NCBI GenBank assembly: GCA_947175285.1
Contig: CAMWMM010000102.1
Span: 1 to 11,827, forward strand
Origin: an uncultured Lachnospiraceae bacterium
Lineage (GTDB): Bacteria > Bacillota_A > Clostridia > Lachnospirales > Lachnospiraceae
Length of the DNA: 11,827 nucleotides
Direction: 5' to 3'
Below are positions 7,123 through 11,827 of the stretch, piece after piece. The translations under genes were made by a program, and so were the position numbers. The notes beneath the pieces are model-generated. The model had not been told where the DNA came from. It saw nothing but the letters and a program-made list of their open reading frames with translations, and ran no database searches. The number at the start of each line of letters is the position of its first letter. The first letter of the stretch is position 1.

Positions 7123-9459
7123 TCATTTTTCATTTAATTTCTGAATCAGTTCGCGCAGTTCCTGTTTCTTTTCCTCCGGCAGAAACATCTCGAAAACGCC
7201 AAGCGACTGTGCCATCAGTACATCCAGTCCTGCTCCGCTCTGATGTCCCATACGGCTTGCCATTGCATTAATCATATCCAGAGAGATGCCGCCTGGCACC
7301 TGCTCCAACATCGTCATTGCTTCTTGCGGGATATATCCGTTAGCCGCCATTCCTTTTATCATAAAAATAATGTTCTCATCCAGAAAAGCACGTGCTTTCT
7401 TACTCTTTGCAAACTCCCCGATTGCCATCTGCGGGCTGTAGCCGCCAAGCGGCGGAACCGGTTCTGCCTCAATGAATATCTCTTTTTCTAACACGATATC
7501 CCGTGCATTCTCTCCAATCTGAATTATATAGTTGCCCTGTTCCGTTCTCCAGTTATGCACCACCGTGTTCCAATGTTTAAATGCCCTCGGCTCCAGTTCG
7601 AACGTGACTTCTTTCGTCTCACCGGGCTGCAGCTTAACCTTATCAAATGCCTTTAACTCCCGCACCGGACGTATTGCCTCTACTTTCTCCGGCGACACAT
7701 AAAGCTGAATCACTGCTTTTCCCATAACGGCACCCGTATTTGTAACTTTCACGGAAACCTTAACGCCCTCACTCTCATCCAGTTTTTCTTTTTCTATGGA
7801 CAAATCATGGTAAGTAAATGTAGTATAGCTGAGTCCATAGCCAAAAGGAAACCGTACCGGCATTTTCTTGCTTTCATAATAGCGATAGCCGATAAACAAA
7901 CCTTCCTGATAGGATACTACACCATTTTCACCGCCAAAATACAGATAAGAAGGGGTATCCTCTAAACGGATAGGGAAACTTTCTGCGAGATGTCCCGAGG
8001 GATTTACATCACCATACAGCACATCCAAAAGCGCCTCACCCACTGCCTGCCCTGCAAGATAGGCTTCTATGATGCCTTTAGGCAAATTTACCCACGGCAT
8101 TTCCACCGGCGCACCGTTATGCAAAACGACAACTGTATTGTCATTGACCTTGCAAATTTCTTCAATCAGCCTGATATGTCCTTCCGGCATCTTCATATCC
8201 TTCCGGTCGTAACCTTCCGATTCAATGATATCTGTCAAACCAACGCATAAAACAACTTTGTCCGCGCCTTTTGCCAGTTCTACCGCTTCATTTAACAATG
8301 CATCGTCGTTTTTTCCATCATCCCCGCATCCTTTTGCATGGAGAACCTGTACCCCGCTCTCCTTTGCCGCATCTATTACATTACTGATTTTAAAGCAGGT
8401 AATATGGCTGGAACCGCCGCCCTGAAAACGGGGTTTTTCCGCAAAAGGACCGATAAATGCAACTTTTTCATCTTTTTGCAACGGAAGAATATTGTCTTCG
8501 TTTTTCAAAAGCACCATAGATTCCGCGGCGATTCTGCGTGCCATTTCATGGTCATCTTCATATGCAAATGTAATATCCTCTTTCCGATTTTCCTGCGCCT
8601 TAAATGCTAACGACAGAAGATTCTCACACGCCTTATCCAGAGCTTCTTCGGAAAGTCTTCCTTCCTGTACCGCTTTTACAATTTCTTCGTCCGTATTCTC
8701 CGCCGGCATCGTAAGGTCACATCCGGCTTCCACCGCGCCTGCCCGATTATGGGTCGCGCCCCAGTCACTCACAACCAGTCCTTCAAATCCCCATTCATCC
8801 CGCAGAATTTCGGTCAGATATTTTTTGTTTTCAGTCGTATGCGTTCCGTCTATTTTGTTATAAGATGCCATGATTGTCCATGGTTTTACTTTCTTTACCA
8901 CACACTCAAAAGCCGGCATATAGATTTCCCGCATGGTCCGCTCATCCATTTCAGAAGAAGAATCCATACGGCGGTGTTCCTGATTATTCGCCAAAAAATG
9001 CTTCAGGCTGGTTCCAACGCCCTGACTCTGCACTCCTTCTACGAATGCCGCACCTATTTCTCCTGCCAGATACGGGTCTTCCGAAAAATACTCAAAGTTC
9101 CGTCCGCACAAGGGGCTGCGCTTCATATTAACGCCCGGCCCCAGTAAAACATTCACCCCGAGCGCCTGACTTTCCTCTCCCAGTGTCCTGCCCATCTCAC
9201 GGATTAATTCCCTGTCAAAACTAGCCGCCGATAAACAAGCTGCCGGAAAGCAGACTGTCTTCGCACTGCGTTCTTCCGCGAGAGAATTTTCCTCTCCCTC
9301 CTGCGTCCGCAGTCCGTGGGGACCGTCGCTGGTACGGACGGGAGGGATTCCCAGCCTTTCTATTCCTTTTGTGAACCAGTTATCACGTCCACTGGTAAGA
9401 CCTGCCTTTTCTTCCAGTGTCATTTGTGAAATTATATTCTTAATCTGTTGCTTATCCAT
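7123..9459 (-). CDS. Glycoside hydrolase family 3 beta-glycosidase, cytoplasmic
   Basis: This 778-residue enzyme is a clear GH3 protein without a signal peptide. The N-terminal barrel carries RTSDGPHGLR (42-51), the substrate-binding KHFLANNQEHRR (153-164) and the nucleophile Asp232 in GLVVSDWGA. The second domain supplies the probable acid/base Glu415 in ESEGYDRKDM. A GYGLSYTTF segment (540-548) leads into a fibronectin-III-like domain at about 563-655. This family removes non-reducing terminal beta-linked sugars, most often glucose or xylose, with retention. The exact sugar cannot be read here. After the Fn3-like domain comes a helical tail of about 110 residues (668-778), rich in Met and Ala, which the core GH3 fold does not need. 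The ATG at 9459 follows the symporter stop codon by 13 nt and has a strong ribosome site, so coupled translation with the symporter is likely. Confidence 0.95.
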   Translation of the reverse strand: MDKQQIKNIISQMTLEEKAGLTSGRDNWFTKGIERLGIPPVRTSDGPHGLRTQEGEENSLAEERSAKTVCFPAACLSAASFDRELIREMGRTLGEESQALGVNVLLGPGVNMKRSPLCGRNFEYFSEDPYLAGEIGAAFVEGVQSQGVGTSLKHFLANNQEHRRMDSSSEMDERTMREIYMPAFECVVKKVKPWTIMASYNKIDGTHTTENKKYLTEILRDEWGFEGLVVSDWGATHNRAGAVEAGCDLTMPAENTDEEIVKAVQEGRLSEEALDKACENLLSLAFKAQENRKEDITFAYEDDHEMARRIAAESMVLLKNEDNILPLQKDEKVAFIGPFAEKPRFQGGGSSHITCFKISNVIDAAKESGVQVLHAKGCGDDGKNDDALLNEAVELAKGADKVVLCVGLTDIIESEGYDRKDMKMPEGHIRLIEEICKVNDNTVVVLHNGAPVEMPWVNLPKGIIEAYLAGQAVGEALLDVLYGDVNPSGHLAESFPIRLEDTPSYLYFGGENGVVSYQEGLFIGYRYYESKKMPVRFPFGYGLSYTTFTYHDLSIEKEKLDESEGVKVSVKVTNTGAVMGKAVIQLYVSPEKVEAIRPVRELKAFDKVKLQPGETKEVTFELEPRAFKHWNTVVHNWRTEQGNYIIQIGENARDIVLEKEIFIEAEPVPPLGGYSPQMAIGEFAKSKKARAFLDENIIFMIKGMAANGYIPQEAMTMLEQVPGGISLDMINAMASRMGHQSGAGLDVLMAQSLGVFEMFLPEEKKQELRELIQKLNEK

Positions 9460-9465
9460 CTGCAA

Positions 9466-9472
9466 CCTCCCT
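9466..9472 (-). promoter_or_regulatory. Ribosome binding site that fixes the GH3 start
   Basis: AGGGAGG on the minus strand lies 6 nt before ATG 9459 and directly after the symporter's TAA (9475-9473). A TTG two codons upstream (9465) is in frame but abuts this site and cannot use it. The GH3 start is therefore ATG 9459. Confidence 0.8.
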
Positions 9473-11161
9473 TTATCTCTTTTTCTTTGCTGCTTTCGCC
9501 TCAGCCTTTGCTTTCTGTGCCGCCAGCGCGTCCTGATATTTCTTTTCTTCTTCTTCGAAATTCAGTCCTTTTTTTGCACATTTTTCCTTCAACTCTTCAA
9601 TACGCTTCTCTTCCGCTTTGCGCTCTAATTCTTCCTGTTCCAGCGCCGCCTTTTCTTCCGGAGAAACATAAACCTCGCCGCGAGCCTCTGCCTCCGCTTT
9701 GTGCCGCGCCGTAATATCTGCTGAAATCTGTTGCATCTTTCCTTCTAAATCATAGAAAGACATGAGTAACGACCCTATGAGATACCCTACCATCGGAACG
9801 CCTACAAAGCACCATGCGAAAAAGGTCTGCATAGCCGACGGCTGGTTAATTACCTCCGCCGTGGATGACGGGGCAATATAGCCAAACGCATTGATGCCGC
9901 CTAAAATAATTGTCTGTCCCAAGCCGGCAGTTACCGTAATGATAATTGCATAAACAGAAGCAGAAAATCCATCCGCACGGAAAGAATTTTTCCACTCAAT
10001 ATGATCCAATGCCTCTCCTAAAAGAGCCATCATGGCATAAGTAGGCAACTGACCAACAGACTTAATTAACAGTCCCACCAAAATAATACCCAGATTGTGT
10101 GGATTCAAAAGAACTATCAAGCATCCGGCTGCGCCAAGAACAAAGCCAATCTGTGTTACCCATCTTTTGCCAAACTTCTTAACAAGCGGCCACAAAATTA
10201 CAATTCCAAGACCTAACGGTGCCTGCCCGATGGCGTTTACAATCACCTGCACCCCTGTACCTCCGTCTACGGAATCACTGACTACCCAGTTACAGAAATA
10301 CAGCATACTGTTAGTAGATAAAATATTAAAAATATTGTAAATCAGCATGAATCCCATAACGGTGAGCCAATAACGGTCTGTCAGGCACGCTTTGAGCTGT
10401 TTTCCCATCGGAACCAGTTCCATGCGGTTTTCACCTTCATCAGAAATGCTCTCCTCTGTTACACGCTCTTTCGTAAAATAGTATTCGAGCAGAGTAGCCG
10501 GAATTGCCAGAATGGAAATAATGCTCATCATGGAAATCCATGTTCCCTGCGCATTGGAGCCTACGCCGAATGCCCTTATCATAATAGGCAGAATAATCGT
10601 CACCAGAAGTCCGGGCAGCATATTCATACCGAAGCTGGTCATCATGGCAAGACCGTCTCTTTGCTTCGTATTTCTGGTAGACAGCGGCACCATCAGGTTA
10701 TGGCTCATATTATAGATGGTAAACGAAAAAGCAAAAAACAAATTATAACTGATAATGATCCAGACAATCTGTACATTGTAAGACGCTTTCGGAACCATAT
10801 AAAGAAGGCAGCCCGAAATGGTCAGGCAGACACCGGAAATCAATACCCATGGTCTTGCCTTTCCCTGCTTTGTACGCGTCTTATCAATAATCCGCCCCAT
10901 GATAATATTCGTAATGGCATCAAATATTTTTGAAAAAATAGGCATCATTGTCAAAAAGATACCGCCAATTCCCAATACATCCGTGTAAAACTGTGTCAGA
11001 TAAGAACCTGCTGCCGCATAATATACCATATACACAAAACACGGTCCAAAAAAGTATCCCAGCCACATCTCGCTTTTCTGTGTATTGGCAGATGTAATTC
11101 TGGTATTCAAAATATCATTTGAAAAAAGTTTTGCCAAAAATCCTTGTTTGTTTTTTTCCAT
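9473..11161 (-). CDS. GPH-family (MFS_2) sugar/glycoside:cation symporter with a charged C-terminal tail
   Basis: This 562-residue membrane protein belongs to the glycoside-pentoside-hexuronide:cation symporters, which include MelB, XylP and LacS. The signature DAITNIIMGRIIDKTRTKQG followed by KARPW is at residues 81-105. About 12 hydrophobic segments run from residue 33 to 468, for example at 107-123, 131-155, 178-198, 305-327, 335-353, 398-420 and 446-468. Cation-coupled uptake of a small glycoside is the family role, and the neighbouring hydrolases support it. Residues 475-562 form an unusual extension, dense in Glu, Lys and Ala (EEKAALEQEELERKAEEKR) and ending KAEAKAAKKKR. It is probably a long charged helix or coiled coil, with no LacS-type IIA domain. 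A strong AGGAGGGG site (11168-11175) lies 6 nt before the start. The GH2 gene ends 19 nt upstream. Confidence 0.92.
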   Translation of the reverse strand: MEKNKQGFLAKLFSNDILNTRITSANTQKSEMWLGYFFGPCFVYMVYYAAAGSYLTQFYTDVLGIGGIFLTMMPIFSKIFDAITNIIMGRIIDKTRTKQGKARPWVLISGVCLTISGCLLYMVPKASYNVQIVWIIISYNLFFAFSFTIYNMSHNLMVPLSTRNTKQRDGLAMMTSFGMNMLPGLLVTIILPIMIRAFGVGSNAQGTWISMMSIISILAIPATLLEYYFTKERVTEESISDEGENRMELVPMGKQLKACLTDRYWLTVMGFMLIYNIFNILSTNSMLYFCNWVVSDSVDGGTGVQVIVNAIGQAPLGLGIVILWPLVKKFGKRWVTQIGFVLGAAGCLIVLLNPHNLGIILVGLLIKSVGQLPTYAMMALLGEALDHIEWKNSFRADGFSASVYAIIITVTAGLGQTIILGGINAFGYIAPSSTAEVINQPSAMQTFFAWCFVGVPMVGYLIGSLLMSFYDLEGKMQQISADITARHKAEAEARGEVYVSPEEKAALEQEELERKAEEKRIEELKEKCAKKGLNFEEEEKKYQDALAAQKAKAEAKAAKKKR

Positions 11162-11180
11162 TACTAACCCCTCCTATTTT

Positions 11181-11827
11181 TCAACTTTCACAGATAGTTT
11201 CTACTGTGGCTGCCTTTACCCCATCTCCATGAATGGATATCGTTACCGTTCCTGTTTCTCCTGCACGGACTACAGCCTGCGCCAGTCCGTAATAGGTCGT
11301 ATATTTCCCACTTTCAAACCGTTCTTCTGTTCGCGGATTGGCACTGCCAAAACCAAGCAGTTCGCCGCCTTTTACCACGGTCGTAAGTGTAGTGTCTGCA
11401 TTCGCCTCCACGATGCCGTCTGCATCTGTCAGTCTGATATCCAGATAAATCAATTCTCCCGGTTTTACCGTTTTTTTGTCTGTAACCGCCTGTATCTGCA
11501 GTGGTCCGTCCGCGGATACTAAAACACGCTCTCCCCGTGTCCGCCCGCTCGCATCATAGGCTATTGCCTTTAGTTCGCCAGGTTGATACTTCAATTTATA
11601 AGCCGCCTTACAGTCCTTTACTTTCTTCCTGCCAAGACTCTTTCCGTTTAAGAACAGTTCTACCACCGGCTGCCCGCTGTATACTTCAACAACAGCCTTG
11701 TTTCCGTCACAGCCGCGGTAACTCCAGCAGGGCAGGGCATTGGTCCCTCTCCAGACCATCTTTGCCGGTTTAATTCCCAGATGGTTCACCGGTTGTACGG
11801 CTATAGCCGGCTGCGCATCCAGCATTC
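11181..11827 (-). CDS. GH2 glycosidase (beta-galactosidase-like), C-terminal part only
   Basis: Only the last 215 residues are present; the gene continues past 11827 and its catalytic barrel is not visible. The visible part matches the C-terminal Ig-like domains of large GH2 enzymes. First comes a DUF4982-type domain with VVEVYSGQPVVELFLNGKSLG and ELKAIAYDASG. Then follows the GH2 C-terminal domain with VKPGELIYLDIRLTDADG, ELLGFGSANPRTEERF, and TTYYGLAQAVVRAG. These end modules are common in GH2 beta-galactosidases and related enzymes, so the sugar specificity stays open. It ends 19 nt before the symporter start and is the most upstream operon member seen. Confidence 0.9.
   Translation of the reverse strand, partial: MLDAQPAIAVQPVNHLGIKPAKMVWRGTNALPCWSYRGCDGNKAVVEVYSGQPVVELFLNGKSLGRKKVKDCKAAYKLKYQPGELKAIAYDASGRTRGERVLVSADGPLQIQAVTDKKTVKPGELIYLDIRLTDADGIVEANADTTLTTVVKGGELLGFGSANPRTEERFESGKYTTYYGLAQAVVRAGETGTVTISIHGDGVKAATVETICES

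Noticed and set aside
9473..9700. Charged symporter tail as a frameshift artefact
   Set aside because: The frame runs unbroken from the membrane part, the stop is followed at once by the next gene's ribosome site, and the tail is compositionally coherent.

Overview
The window is most consistent with a gut Clostridia genome, probably Lachnospiraceae. The evidence is strong AGGAGG-type ribosome binding sites, a GPH-type sugar symporter next to cytoplasmic glycoside hydrolases, a Csp-type subtilisin, and moderate-to-low GC. This assignment is inference from gene content and style, not a database match. All seven protein genes lie on the minus strand, so transcription runs from high to low coordinates. 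Both ends of the window cut through a gene.

Region A (11827 to about 4396) is a carbohydrate-use operon. In transcription order it holds the C-terminal end of a GH2 glycosidase, a GPH/MFS symporter with an unusual charged tail, a GH3 beta-glycosidase, and a large glycoside hydrolase that looks GH106-like (alpha-L-rhamnosidase type). Gaps are 19, 13 and 42 nt, with no terminator between genes. The GH3 enzyme and the GH106-like enzyme lack signal peptides. The simplest model is that the symporter imports a small glycoside or oligosaccharide and the enzymes strip its sugars in the cytoplasm. The exact substrate cannot be read from sequence.

Region B (4296 to 2386) is an S8 subtilisin with an intact Asp/His/Ser triad, an N-terminal prodomain and a long insert between the oxyanion Asn and the catalytic Ser. 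This is the architecture of the clostridial Csp family. It follows the glycosidase by 99 bp and ends inside a perfect 14-bp hairpin.

Region C (2350 to 1) is visibly more AT-rich and looks like accessory DNA. It carries an AlbA_2/Schlafen-type ATP-binding protein with a C-terminal winged helix, then a separately started SF1 (UvrD-like) helicase that runs off the window. The AlbA_2 gene has a clear sigma-A-type promoter. Just upstream of it lie two copies of a 15-bp palindrome, AATAAA-CAC/GTG-TTTATT, with centres 31 bp apart. These look like a paired operator, perhaps for the protein's own winged helix. This regulatory site and the AlbA_2/helicase pair are the most interesting parts of the window. 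No RNA genes, CRISPR arrays or insertion sequences were seen.
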